From positions 49,525,117 through 49,589,116 of the forward strand of contig OU862912.1 of the NCBI GenBank assembly GCA_917880885.1: a stretch of 64,000 bases of DNA, read 5' to 3'. How positions within the stretch are numbered: position 1 is the stretch's first letter; every line of letters begins with the position of its first letter. The position numbers and the translations under genes were made by a program. Shown here piece after piece: positions 1 to 11,129 of this stretch. Under the pieces are notes generated by a model. That model did no database searches and was not told where the DNA came from. It saw nothing but the letters and a program-made list of their open reading frames with translations. The DNA is from Limnephilus marmoratus (taxonomy: Eukaryota; Arthropoda; Insecta; Trichoptera; Limnephilidae).

Positions 1-59
1 GACTAGATATCATCTAAGTCTGATAAAATGCCCAAGATCAAAAATGGAATAGCGAAGCG

Positions 60-530
60 AATGGAATAGGCGACCCTCTATCTTGCCTTTCAATATTAAA
101 TGGAGCAAGTGATACTTCTCCCCTCGAAGTACCCAGATATGAAATTTTTCTGATTTTTATTAATGTAAGCAGTTCTCTATCTGCTCTAGCCCGCCTGAGA
201 ATTTCTATGTTGGTGATCATGTCGGTCCATGGGATCTTGAGCATTCTCCGGTGAAGCCACATTTCAAAAGCCTCTAACCTGTTCATGGTATTTACTTTCA
301 AGGTCCATGTTTCACATCCATAGAGCAAGACCGACCACACATAACATTTTAGCATTCTCATTTTAATGAATGCAGTTCTTGCTGCTTCAATTCTGCATTT
401 AACCTCTACATCTGGGTTAAGAGTCTCCGTGAGAATACTGCCGAGGTATCTAAATCTTTCCACCTTTTCGACATTGCAACCACTTAATTGTATCACTGAT
501 TCAGAGTGATCTAATCGTCGATTCGCATGG
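60..530 (-). pseudogene. RTE-like LINE, reverse transcriptase C-terminal remnant
   Basis: A reading frame open from 496 down to 38 encodes the end of an endonuclease-reverse transcriptase polyprotein. It has the motif order RFRYLGSIL, then RIEAARTAF, CYVWSVLLYGCETWTL, LEAFEMWLHRRMLKIPW and EILRRA. These blocks follow the catalytic palm in RTE-type LINEs. Homology continues into a second frame near 60-120 (GEKYHLLHLILKGKIEGR), so there is a frameshift after ISYLG. Upstream similarity (RRLDHSESVIQLSGC) reaches about 525. The endonuclease and the catalytic YADD region are absent. I infer a dead, 5'-truncated copy on the minus strand. The exact clade (RTE versus a relative) is not settled by eye. 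Confidence 0.8.
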
Positions 531-539
531 CATAGCTAG

Positions 540-1495
540 AATAGCGAAAAAAACACATCTCTCCAGTAATTCATATCCATAAAACGACAAAAGAGTTGGG
601 GAGCCCGCCTAAAAATATATACATTTCCGTACCAAATGTAAATTTGGATCTATGGTGTTCTTTTTCATGGAAGCATGACCTACAAGTTTGAAATTTTTTA
701 CGATCCGAGGCATTAATTATTTTTATTTTTATCATCACATATTCTTATGAATCCCAAATTGGCATCAACTTTTAATATCATGCGTGAACATTTAAATTTT
801 GCTGTCCTAAAACGGGAAATTCTTCCTAAACTGGACAGTCAAAACACTTTAGTTGTCAAATATGTTTTCGGTACTACATAAATAAATGTACAAACACATC
901 ATCTGCCCTGAAGGCAAGCATTGCAAGGTTGAACGAAAGGTTGATTTAAAGAAAACCCAACATGGTTTAACATCCCATAAATCACCCAACATAATAGTAT
1001 TGGCCATGAGAATCATCATAATATCTGACCAATCATTCCCTGGGATTACTCCAACAAACTGGTGCTAATCTTTTTCGTTGTGCTAAAATCAGTAGAATAT
1101 GCGCTTAATACCCCATACCCGCTGATAACGAACTGACGTGATTGATGAAGGTTGTTGGATTACAATAGTTTGCAGTTGGTTCGTTCGCTAATGAGACGTG
1201 ATTGATATCTGCAATGTCAAGAAAATAATATGCATTATAAAATGAAATGATAAAATCTAAGGTAAAAATTAACTGTTGGAGAAATAACAATATAGCACCA
1301 GAGCGAAGTTTATGACGATCATCGCGTTATCAACGATTGATCACGTAAAAATAAATAAAATCAAAAAAAGAATTTCTGAAAAAACTTACCATTAACTTAT
1401 CAGTTTATTTTAAAATGCATATTTTCTTGACATAATAGATATCAATTAGATTAAAGTTTAGTTTAATGTAAGATGTTAGTACTAAGAAATAATAA
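540..1495. other. AT-rich stretch, nothing recognised
   Basis: No convincing ORF, structural RNA or repeat family was recognised. Short ORFs at 886-1068 and 1105-1290 have no recognisable motif and look like chance openings. Confidence 0.5.
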
Positions 1496-1499
1496 AATA

Positions 1500-1786
1500 G
1501 ATATACTTTTGAATGTAGCTATAACTTTGTGGTTATCCATGCCCTGAAGATGAAACGGTCGCCGGTCGTTCTGAAACCGGTTCCTGAGAGCCTCCTGTGT
1601 GGAGCAAATGCACAAAAAAAATAATAAACATTTTTTTATTAATAAATGAAACAAGGTCGTTCTAAAACCGGTCGGCTTTACTCAAATATATAAGTGGTTC
1701 AAACAAAGTAAAATTGTTTCATTTATTAATAAAAAAATATTTATTAATTTTTTTTGTACATTTGCTCCACACAGGAGGCTCTGAGG
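1500..1786. repeat. Composite inverted duplication (Penelope-like repeat plus SINE tail)
   Basis: Arms 1583-1654 and 1714-1786 are reverse complements of each other over about 72 bp with only a few mismatches. Each arm joins two unrelated repeats: the last ~40 bp of the window's SINE/LINE tail (CTCCTGTGTGGAGC followed by an A run) and AT-rich sequence of the ACTTTG...GTTTCATT family seen at the hammerhead loci. Upstream, 1544-1580 holds a degenerate hammerhead-like core (CTGAAGA ... GAAACCGG). The loop 1653-1713 contains another AAACCGGTCGG block. Confidence 0.75.
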
Positions 1787-2413
1787 AAAATAATATCCCT
1801 CAGGGCGTATGTCATCTTAGGGGATGCTGTGTAGAGGGTCTTTTTAAGGAAAGGAAGGAGATGACGTTCTGAGAAGGAAAAACGTATGAGGAGTGGGTAG
1901 GAATCTGTGGGTCAGTATGACCAGGAGTGACGAACGTATTTATTTATTTATTGTTTCTTTACACTGCAGGTAAAAATGTTTACAATACAATTTGTTACCT
2001 CACTAGGACAAGCCTGTGTTGAGGTTAACAATAATTATACAAGTTAACAAAATTATACAGATTTTGAAAGAACAATATTGTTGTATTTCTTACAGATTGA
2101 GATTATGGGTACCTACTGGTACCTACTAAACTGATGGCGCTAGGTAGTAAATTAATGTAGACTTTTAGGGTGACCATAGTTTTGAGATCTGATTTAAAAT
2201 AAAATAAAGTTTTTTTTGTTTTGTTATAAATTTTGTTTTTGTATAAATCCATCCCTTCAACTGTGATGTTGGGTGATGGGTCGAGAAAGTCCGGCTGGAG
2301 AGATCAAAAAGCCTCCCTCAACCAATCTTTCTAGATCCAGCACGCCACGTAGAAGGTGGGCAGTCGTATCCGCCGCCAATACCCGGAAAAACCACACCTC
2401 ATGAACCCGGGTT
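1747..2413 (-). mobile_element. SINE-like element, copy S1, interrupted
   Basis: This minus-strand copy carries the shared 3' tail (poly-A complement, CTCCACACAGGAGG, then the CCTCAGGG hairpin) at 1747-1800 and body sequence to 1939. The body resumes at 2241 and fades near 2413, so the 5' head is missing. The interruption 1940-2240 begins with a TTTATTTATTTATT run, the complement of a LINE 3' tail, and is flanked by GTAT at 1936-1939 and 2241-2244. Confidence 0.8.
1940..2240 (-). mobile_element. LINE 3'-end fragment nested in SINE copy S1
   Basis: The left edge is a TTTATTTATTTATT tract, as expected for the 3' tail of a minus-strand LINE. The rest is AT-rich 3'-UTR-like sequence with no coding similarity I can name. 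The flanking GTAT duplication is consistent with target-primed insertion, but at 4 bp it is not strong evidence alone. Confidence 0.55.
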
Positions 2414-2419
2414 GTGTTC

Positions 2420-3770
2420 AGAATTAGGTTGCATTGAGAGAGGCAAAACGTTTCTTTTCGCGGGGTACGCGTTATGATTGCTTAGGACACGCAAAATATC
2501 TACATTTATAAAAAAATATTATTACCCTTGTAACGATAATCTTACCTGGTTATCTAACTATCTATCTTTGCTAATCACCGCCATCCAAATGCTCTAAATA
2601 TTTCTCTCGTATTCAAATAAACAAGTGCAGACATGTGGGTAGATCAGTGTAAGAAAAGACGGAATGTTCAAGTAACAAAGATGCAACATTTATTCATTAA
2701 TTTCAAACAATTATGGGTAAAGCACTTCGACCAAGATATACTTGATCGAAGGTAAAGCATGATTAATTGATTTTAAAATCTACAGGGGTGGTTGACTACC
2801 ATAGGTATGTCAAATTAATGTGAAACTATAATCTCGGAAACATGTGGTATCAATAAATGGAAGACATCATTAGTTAATCCTGAAGGGCGCCTGTACCGAT
2901 AACTGTACATATTTAGAAGGATTAAAATTAAATGCTAAGGATATATTAAACCAAAGTTAAACTATACTATCTCGTGATGATCCATTACAAATTTTATTTC
3001 GCTCACGTGTGTTTCGGCCATGACCTTTGGCGGCTTGTAGTTCAGCTGTTACACCATGTACTCCTCGGAACCAACTAACTAACGTATCGAAACTTCTCCT
3101 CAATTCGCCCTCTACCGGCGCCTGTACAATAACGGCCGGCTGTCAATTTCTTCAGGTACCCGCGTGGCTAGAAACTCCGTCTAAATTAGGTAAGTACTGG
3201 CCCCAAACTGCTGCACCCTGTCCATGTAGGTATGTATGTTATTATATTTCATAAATTCGAAATTCGAATGAATAATGCATCGAAACAAAATAAAGCCATA
3301 TGGTGGAAAATGATTGAAACAAAAATCACACAAAAAGTGTTTTCTTTAACAATACAATAAAGATCAAATGGAAATGTGTATTTTTTAGCTTGATTGCCAG
3401 GCCGAGCCCTGACCGATACCGACACAGTCCAACTGCAGTCTGAGGTTTATCTCAGCTTTTATTATCCACACTGCTTCGTTTTGATTGCATTATTGCACCT
3501 GTAAAAGTAAACTCCGGTTTATTGTGTTTGTTTCCCTCTCGCTAATGGAATTGTGGTGTTGCTGCTGTTGCCCCTTTATTTTCCCCCATATTACCAGATT
3601 TTGATTAATTAATCACGCCTTTTAAGAGAATACAAAGACTGAGATTGTATTTGTTTCTAAACAAATATATTAAAACTTAATTCTAAAAGCGAATTTAACA
3701 ATATCTTATTATATCCAGCGTATATTGAGAGTTATTCAATCTCGAATACCTTGTCTTTCCCGCATCGCTT
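2420..3770. other. No recognised genes
   Basis: AT-rich, apparently unique DNA. A slightly GC-richer patch near 3030-3240 holds a 75-codon ORF with no recognisable domain. I see no strong splice or promoter context and treat it as chance. Confidence 0.4.
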
Positions 3771-3781
3771 CGTCCTTTACT

Positions 3782-4588
3782 CAAGGGCGTAGCGAGGTAC
3801 GGGCAGGGGGGGGGCAGCTGGCCCCCCCCTAGAAGGTGCAGGAATGCTCACAAACCGTAAAGTTTACGTCGGTAGCCTATTGTTTGTGAGAATCAATTTA
3901 ATTTTTATCATTACCTTTTTAGTTAATCATGATTAATGAAGCATCAAGAAAACATGCCTATCAGTTACATTGCGCTGTTATTAAATCAATTTTCATTATA
4001 TGTGTTCAACTGATAGCCAAGTACTCAGGCATATTGGAACCTATTGCCAATTTTTGGAAGCGATCAATTATTATCATTCTTTATTTAGATTCCCTAATAT
4101 CTGCATTGGAGCAGCGTTTTGGTGACCAAAATTTGCCTGCTTTCGAATTAATGTCGCTACATCCCTGTACAATGTTGAATATGTCGTTACTTGATTTTAA
4201 AGAAAAAGCACAAAGTTTTTGCCTATACTACGATTTACTTAATTTTAATCAAGAAGCCAAACTATGGTATAAAAAATGGCAGAACAAGGGTATGACCAGA
4301 AAAGATCTCGAAAAACTAGATTTACTGAAATGTTTAAGGAGGCGAACATATTCTTTCCCACAACAAAAAAAAACAATACTTATTTCCTTGGCACAACCTT
4401 GCACTACAGTAACATAGAGAGGGGTCCTTTTCTTTTCTACACTAGGACGAAAATAGCCTATTTCTGAAATTCTCTAGCCACCCCCCCCCCCCCCCCCCCC
4501 CCCCCCAGTAGGGCAGCATTTACTTTAGATATATTCTTGGTTTGTCTACACCTGCCCCCCCTTAAAAAAAATCCTAGCTACGCCCTTG
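3782..4588 (+). mobile_element. hAT DNA transposon, internally deleted
   Basis: The 807-bp element has terminal inverted repeats: the left end CAAGGGCGTAGCGAGG matches the complement of the right end, CAAGGGCGTAGCTAGG. A perfect 8-bp target duplication CCTTTACT lies outside (3774-3781 and 4589-4596). An 8-bp duplication with CA-G-GGCGTAGC-type termini is diagnostic of the hAT superfamily. Poly-G/C tracts lie just inside both ends (about 3806-3830 and 4481-4506). The interior holds a transposase C-terminal remnant (3929-4460). Confidence 0.93.
3929..4460 (+). pseudogene. hAT transposase C-terminal remnant (ZMYM1-like type)
   Basis: The 162-codon ORF resembles the C-terminal half of hAT transposases of the kind annotated as zinc-finger MYM-type 1-like in insects. 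Visible blocks are YLDSLISALEQRFGD, a PAFELMSLHP stretch, DFKEKAQSF, EAKLWYKKW, then LISLAQPCTTVT leading to ERGPFLFYTR. The last part corresponds to the conserved PCTT...ERSFSTLRR dimerisation (hATC) segment, but a frame change near 4415 breaks it. The BED finger and N-terminal catalytic residues are absent. I infer a non-functional remnant in a non-autonomous copy. Confidence 0.85.
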
Positions 4589-4596
4589 CCTTTACT

Positions 4597-7500
4597 AATT
4601 AGGAGCGAGGGATGCTATTGGTTAGATTTTGCACCAAGCCGCTCAGCCATACAGATGAATATGTGATGTGGTAACTCGAGACAGTTGAGTTGCCTCCCGG
4701 TTCTACCCGCGCATCTTCAAGTAAAAATCTCTGGCGGGTCTGAAATACGTTCAGATAACCCAGAGTGAATACTCGTAACCCTTTTGTTGAAAGGTTTAAG
4801 AGCGTTTAACCAGCCAGCGGACGACAATCCACATTTCGTCGAAAGTTGTTCTTACGATCGTGCAGGGCGGTTACAATGAGAAAGATTAATTATTCTCCGT
4901 ACCAGCTTTTTTAAATTATAACTCAATATCGAATTTATTTCAATCCAAATTTGCTTTAATTTATACCTACATCCATAAATGCGGAAAGGCATGATGATAA
5001 AACTATTAAAATAATGTACTTTTTGTAATTATTTTTTGATTATAAGTATTTATCATTTTTCAATAATGTCTAAATTTAATAAGAATGTTAAAAAAATCTG
5101 AAATATATTAGTTTGTAAGTGCGCAAATAAATACACAAATGGACCAATTTTCGTCAAGAAACACATGTACGTACATATTTTTTAATGATTTTATTGAAAC
5201 TAAAATTAAAATTCTAAAACATGCGTTTGCTAGATAATGTATTGATTTATTTTACTGCATGATTATATTATTGGAAATGGGTGTGGTATAATACAAAATC
5301 TTTTTTGAAAATTTAACAAATCTGCCAACGACCTATGGAATTACCTTATTATACTAAAAATAAAAATAAATTATCAAGATTTATTACATGCGAATGCTAG
5401 ATAAAAGAACAATCTTTCGAAATCCATTTATATTTTTTTGTGGAAAAGAGTCAATACGTCTAAAATCTGATTTGAAAATGACATATTTCTGGTTTTCTCT
5501 GGTAATGCCCTCATAACGAATGGTTGAGGGAACAATTAGTTTCCTTTGGGTTCTTAAAGTACCCATAAATTTATTGTTATAGTTTTGTATTACATATTTT
5601 ACTATTATTGAACTGTGTCATACTTGCAAATTGATTGTACTTACTAAAATAAAGACTAATTGAGTTTACTGTAAAATAATTGGGCATTTTCTTTAATTAC
5701 TGCTGCTGCAGACTTTAATTTAACTTAACTACATACCTTAGTGTAAGTGTGCAAGATTGTGGGAGATCGGATAATAGAAAAGCTTCGCAGGTACAATATT
5801 ATAATTCTTCATGCAAGTAGAAAAGAGAAGTAAAATAACGATAACAATAAAGCGCTTCAGCGCAGCGGTAGGTGAAGCTTAAATATTAAAACGGATCATA
5901 AACTGATGCATATAAAGTACAAAAGCTTCAGCATAAAGTTCTGGTAGTAGATTCCAATTAAATTTATCAAGACTGCAACATTTCGCTAAACTAACACGAA
6001 AAGAATACCGCGCTTACACGGAGTGGCCATAAAAGAGATAACCTTTTGCTAAATTAAAGAATAATAATCCCGCACTATAATTCATCTCCCGCATTTAACG
6101 AGAGGCAACACGAGCGAAGTGCCAGAATGGCGAGAGTTAAGACAACGTAATATGTAACTTCCAAGACAAGTTTTATAGGTGCGCTTATCTGAACAGCCAT
6201 CGCATAAAATTGTAGAGGGAAGCATCAAATTCGGCTCGTCTTAGAAACTGTCTACAATCAGCGATCCATTCCCGGCACGTCCTCCGGAGGAACTAAGAAC
6301 AGAGACCCGTAACTAAGCAGACTAAAACAGAGCAAAACCTATTGAAACTTCTACGCGGGATATATTTAGCCGTAAACGAGATGACCGAATGCATCTGTAT
6401 GCAAATTACTTCTACTGTGCGCTACATACAGACTGAGAAAAACATTACAGTGTGAGGTAAACCGAGGCGGAAACATGGCGGACTGGACTTGCACTCGTGC
6501 ATAATATACAGCGACGGCAATAACAGCAGCCAGCCCTTGGCCGCGAGCTCAATCTGGTCTCATCTCCGACTGACAGCCAACATGGACTGATGGCTTTGTA
6601 AGTAGGAGATTATGCAAATCCACCGTTTGCTACGTTCATCTTTATTTTGCATGCTGGACCGTCTGCTATTGTCGAATATTTGGCACAAGGCAGTAACGCT
6701 GTTCTATTCCCAGTTTTATTCGCGTTCGTGAACAAAGTATAACAGAAAAAAACACCGGTACTTTTGTGCATATCGTTTCTCTGGCAGTAGTTCCTTTGTG
6801 AGGAACACGGACGTTTTATTGCAAACTTCGTGTTTCGGTCAGAAATTTTACTACAACTTTTATGATGAATATGTTAGCAATGCAAACAAATGACATGAGC
6901 TTTTACGGTTACAATTCATTCGGGATATTTGCATTTATATTACTCTGGACGGAGAACTTTTTCAAACCCGGAAAATGCAAAATAAAATCGGACTTCAATA
7001 GGTTTGACCACATACAGATAAAATAATATACATATTTCTGGATAGAAGGATTTAAATTGCAAAATTAAAATTTCGTATAATAGAGATTAGGATATGAAAT
7101 ATGAAAACTAATTTTAATGTTTGAATTCCATGTAGAGCAATCCTAAGGAGTTCGTGTTAGATACGTCAATTAAATAAGACATTAATCTAAATTTCATTAA
7201 TGTTAAGACAACAAGAAAACTTTGTATTTTGGACGGTAGTCAATAAATGGGCAAGCTTTCCAAGTTCCCAAGAATACTGAAAGGTATCAGATATTAGTTT
7301 TAAATCGAATTCAAAGACACACGATGATTTTTCACAACGTGAATATTATATAACTCAGAAAAGGGGCAAAAAATCTATTTATATAATTCAGACATCCCTT
7401 TTCAAATCTTCAAGTTAATCCCTGAGGCTAATTTGATCGCTTTTGGGAACAATTCTGTAGGTCTCAAAGAAATCGTGATGTCTCCTTATTATCATGGTGG

Positions 7501-7635
7501 GTAATATGATCTAAACGGTGTTAGAAAGAAAAAACAATACGTTTTGTATTTATATCTAAAAGTTAAAAAGAGAATAATTAAAATATACACCTTCATGAAA
7601 CCAAAGCAAAACCGACAGCAATTTTTACAATAATT
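4597..7635. other. Mostly unique AT-rich DNA; possible exon-like patch at 6420-6597
   Basis: No mobile element was recognised. Between about 6420 and 6597 the sequence is less AT-rich and ends at a consensus splice-donor match (GTAAGT at about 6598-6603). This would suit a 5' non-coding exon, but nothing else supports it. The remainder shows only chance ORFs. Confidence 0.3.
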
Positions 7636-7639
7636 GTGA

Positions 7640-7845
7640 AACTTTTATTCATTATTTTTACATGAAACGACAAAAAGTGAGATAACGATAACGTTTATAT
7701 AATACATTTTTCTAATAACGTAACGAGCGCCCTTGAGGTGATTTTTCACAATATTATTATTATGTATCCATGTATGTGTGTGTTTTTATGTTTTTCGTGA
7801 GTAATTTTAGTTAGAAAAAACGTAAGGTGAGCCATTTTTAAAACT
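7640..7845 (+). repeat. Interspersed repeat R-A, copy 1 (second copy at 31500-31670, minus)
   Basis: AAAACGTAAGGTGAGCC and the upstream ACATGAAACG...AAAAGTGAG blocks recur in reverse orientation at 31500-31670. This copy carries an extra ~40 bp around 7720-7765 (GAGCGCCCTTGAGGTGATTT...). That is the small repeat also found at 27752 and 58540, so it is a nested insertion. Confidence 0.7.
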
Positions 7846-8440
7846 TCATTATTTGCCCAAATTTTTTTTACATTTAAAATATATATTTTTTATATATTTA
7901 TTTCAATTTATAGAATTTGATATTTCACTATCTTTCAAAAACAGTTTTTAGTTTTCGGATACGTTCAGAGATATTCCATTTATTTGGAATTTATTACAAA
8001 GTGGAAATATTTAGACCTTACAATACGCCCACGAGGGGTTAATAAAAGTTTTAAAAAGTTGTTGGATCGTTTCAAGAAGACAAAACTCATCTTACTAAGT
8101 ACTCTTTACACAATTTGTGAAAACAATTCAACAAAATTATTACTTACCTACTCGAATAGCACGAGAAAGGTTGCTATAAAGTTGTCCTTAAAGTAACTGA
8201 CAACCTTTTTGGAAATTTGGAAAACTAAATTGAAAAATATTATCGGAAACACGAAAGGAGGGAATACGACTCTTAAGATAAAACATTAAAGAGATCATAA
8301 AAAAGATTATTTAACTAAAATTTTTAAATATTTTTAATATAAAACATTTATTGATTGAGAAAAAGAATAAAAGACAAAACTTAACAAGAAAAGAAAAAAA
8401 TAATAGTTTAGCGGTAGAAAAATGGAAAAATCAAAATTTA

Positions 8441-8640
8441 AGACGTGACACGTGAAGTTCGTTAGTAAACGCGAGTGGACCGTCGGCAGTTCCGATTCAA
8501 AGCAGTGCAGTTACGGTGCAGCCACACGTGCATTCGCCGGAAAATCGCGGGAAACTATCGCAGTTTCGTCGGGACTTCCCGTATTTAAACCCCTCCACAA
8601 GGGAGAAGGGGAAGGGTACAAAGAAGGGTAGCTTTGTATG
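8441..8640. promoter_or_regulatory. GC-richer patch with paired E-boxes, kappaB motif and TATA-like site
   Basis: In an AT-rich background this patch contains two CACGTG E-boxes (8449-8454 and 8525-8530), a perfect GGGACTTCCC (8571-8580) matching the Rel/NF-kappaB consensus, and TATTTAAA directly after it (8582-8589). The arrangement could be an enhancer, promoter or non-coding first exon. Motif presence alone is weak evidence. Confidence 0.3.
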
Positions 8641-9102
8641 CAAGATGCCATAATTAAGATGCACTCGGATTTAATATTAAAAGGTTCTAAACTTCATACC
8701 GTGGAAAGCAATCTTCTTTTCCGACGCAAACAAATAAAGTTGCTTTCTTAATGATGTTAGTTGAAAGGAATGCTTTTTTTCTCAAGGTTTTGCTGCTTTT
8801 CACAAAAGAACTGAGGGAAAATAGTTACACAAAAGTGTTTTAATGGAGGTACTTATGCAACAGTTTTTCATTACATCTGGACTCAGACATTACGTTATCT
8901 AAACTTACATGAAACATCATAAGAGATTCCCTGGCTGTACTATTGTACGAGTAGACCTGGGGTCTGTGAACTTATTCGGTTTTACCCGAAAATGTCTTTG
9001 AGCTCGATAGTATTACTTACCAATTATAATTGAGAGTAGATATGATACGAAACGTTTGGACCGGTTTCAAGCCAACTAAGAATTAAGTCAACTCAACACC
9101 TC

Positions 9103-9257
9103 TTTGAAAAGTCATTAAAAGCTATGAAAAAATAGTTTTAAAATAGCCTATAACCTAACCTAACGTAACCTATTTAACGATTTCTTTTTTTTAATCACTT
9201 TTAATTACGTTTTAAGGGTGGTTCTGAGTTGATTTAATTCTGAGTTGTCCGGTCACC
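9103..9257 (+). repeat. Interspersed repeat R-B, copy 1
   Basis: GTCATTAAAAGCTATGAAAA and the terminal CCGGTCACC match 12784-12893 in the same orientation. This copy is longer in the middle, where it contains CCTAACCTAACGTAACC (9149-9172), a short complement of the TTAGG arthropod telomere motif. Confidence 0.7.
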
Positions 9258-9380
9258 GTTTGTTGCCAGAAATACTCCTGTCCCGATGTGCGCTCCTGGT
9301 GGGGACCAGGGCAGTTAAGACTTGGAGCTTAACTCTGATATTCGATTAAAATATTATTATCGCTCTGAGAGGTTATGTAA

Positions 9381-9862
9381 TTTTTTTTTGCATTAACTCC
9401 ACACAGGAGGCCCTGAGGAAAATAATTTCCCTCAGGGACTATGTCATCTAGGATGCTGTGTGGAGGATCTTTTTGAGGAGAGGAGGGAATGAACATTGGT
9501 CTTGAAGAAACGAGGAAACACAGAGGCCGGCTAATCATTCCAGAGCCGAGATGTTGAACACAAGAACGAGTCGAAGAAACGACCCGTTCTCATGTGACAA
9601 ATGTCAACCGTGTACAAATGTTGGGCACGCGTTTGGCGTATTTCCCGACTACACACCGGTGCTGAAAGGACCAATGACGCTAGTTCCTCGGAGCATCTTC
9701 CATTGTAATACCAGTAGAACAAGGATAGCATTCAGTAGAACCTATTAAACGGACCGCCCGTTTCTGCACAGAGTCGAGGGTATTTTAAAGCTCCAAACCA
9801 GAGGTGGCTGCCAAATTCAACCGTGGGGCGCACTTGTGATATGTACAGGGTTAGCAGTGTTA
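9381..9862 (-). pseudogene. LINE (partner of the SINE family), 5'-truncated copy L2
   Basis: The poly-T at 9381-9389 marks the 3' tail of a minus-strand LINE. Then come CTCCACACAGGAGG, the CCTGAGG/CCTCAGGG hairpin and the C-terminal reverse-transcriptase region. A 66-codon ORF (9731-9531) encodes MLSLFYWYYNGRCSEELASL and HLYTVDICHMRTGRFFDSF, the same blocks as the better copy at 59979-60578. A deletion of about 60 bp near 9735-9750 and several stops make it a pseudogene. Similarity stops at about 9862. Confidence 0.88.
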
Positions 9863-10435
9863 TTAATTACACAAAAAATAATAAATTCAAGATTTAAAAC
9901 TGAATCCACTAAATAAAAAATGTATTCAGACAATTTGTTCACTCGATTAAACACGGCGAATTACACTTTTTACTACATATTTTTCTATTGCGCACCCATT
10001 TTATTATTTACTATTATACCTAATTGGCTTGAATAGTTTTTACCCTCTATTTTGCCACCGGCAACAATACAACAGCTTAAGAATAGGATTAAATTCATAA
10101 ATTTGGATTTCGTTTTGATTTTTAAACAATTTACAGTTCTTTTTTTCTAAATATTCATATTTAGCTGCTCCGACATTGGTATAAGTGACATGAATATATA
10201 AATTAATAAACATCCATAACAAATTTCATACACAGCAAACGATTGGCGGCCATCTTGGCTGTCAATATCTAGGCCTTTCTACAGGTAGGTGTTGATCAAA
10301 TAACCTTGTTGCGTTTCACCCCACTCCTCCCATTAACTCGAACCCGGAGGAAATGGAATGCCCTAGTCCTCGCAGCAGGCCCGGCCGCCCGCAGGGGCGC
10401 TCGCTACGGGAGACTGGGAAGATTAGAGCCAAGGG
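9863..10435. other. AT-rich stretch ending in a GC-rich patch
   Basis: No recognised gene. Bases 10335-10435 are GC-rich and CpG-containing, lying immediately before the LINE end at 10442. They may be another repeat, since no reading frame stands out. Confidence 0.35.
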
Positions 10436-10459
10436 GTAAATTTGTATATAGTTGCTAAT

Positions 10460-11127
10460 ATATTTAAACTGAGAATACTCCTCATCAAGACCTATGTATG
10501 GAGTATCTTGATGTACGGCTGCGAAACATGGTGCCTATCCGAAAGAGATAAACGGAGACTAGAGGCTTTTGAGATTTATTTATTTATTTATTTCAAAATA
10601 TACGGCACAACATGTGCCATTGACATAATTATATTTATATATATTATAATACAATAACATGAGAAAGTGACATATAAATGTACAGTTAAATATAAAAACA
10701 AAAGGTAAAAAAAGAAGTTAAGGTAATGAGTAGTAAATAGAATTAAGATGTATAAAATGAAAGTATAAAGTAAAAGTGTAAGATGTGGTCCTATAGAAGA
10801 CTACTAGGAATTTCCTGGAGAGACCACATCACAAATGAGGAGGTTCTTCAAAGAATCGAAGGAGGAAGGCACCTGCTCAGGACCTTGTCCGAAAGCCGCG
10901 CAAGATGGATCGGCCATGCAATAAGGCAAGAAGGCCTCTTGCATGCCATAATGGAGGGTATGACCGAGGGGACAAACGCTAGGGGACGCCCACGCCGAGA
11001 GTACCTGGAGGACCTGCTGGTGGACGTGCGCTGCTTATCATATGCAGACTTCAAAAGAGCCGCACAAGACAGGGAAGAGTGGAAGAAACGAATAGATGAA
11101 ATTGCTGCAAACCGATCCCAGGATTGA
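10460..11127 (+). pseudogene. RTE-like LINE C-terminus with a nested insertion
   Basis: Two ORFs (10442-10657 and 10783-11127) are halves of one reverse-transcriptase C-terminal region. The first reads KTYVWSILMYGCETWCL then RRLEAFEI, and the second resumes with MWSYRRLLGISWRDH, NEEVLQRIEGGRHLL, RARWIGHAIRQEGLLHA, then a GRPRREYLEDLL tail and a stop at 11125. The join LEAFE-(I)MWSYRRLL falls exactly where an insert (10580-10781) begins with a TTTATTTATTTATTT run. AGAT occurs on both sides. Without the insert the C-terminus would be uninterrupted. It is related to, but clearly diverged from, the copy at 60-530. Confidence 0.88.
10580..10781 (-). mobile_element. Short LINE 3'-tail fragment inserted in the RTE-like ORF
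   Basis: The insert of about 200 bp starts with four TTTA units, the complement of an (AAAT)n LINE tail. It then holds GGCACAACATGTGCC, a palindrome-like block, and AT-rich filler. AGAT on both sides is the likely short target duplication. It interrupts the EM-W codons of the host ORF. Confidence 0.7.
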
Positions 11128-11129
11128 AA

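Noticed and set aside
6420..6603. 5' exon of a host gene ending at a GTAAGT donor
   Set aside because: A single donor match in 3 kb is expected by chance, and the ATG nearby is followed at once by a stop. Left as a note only.
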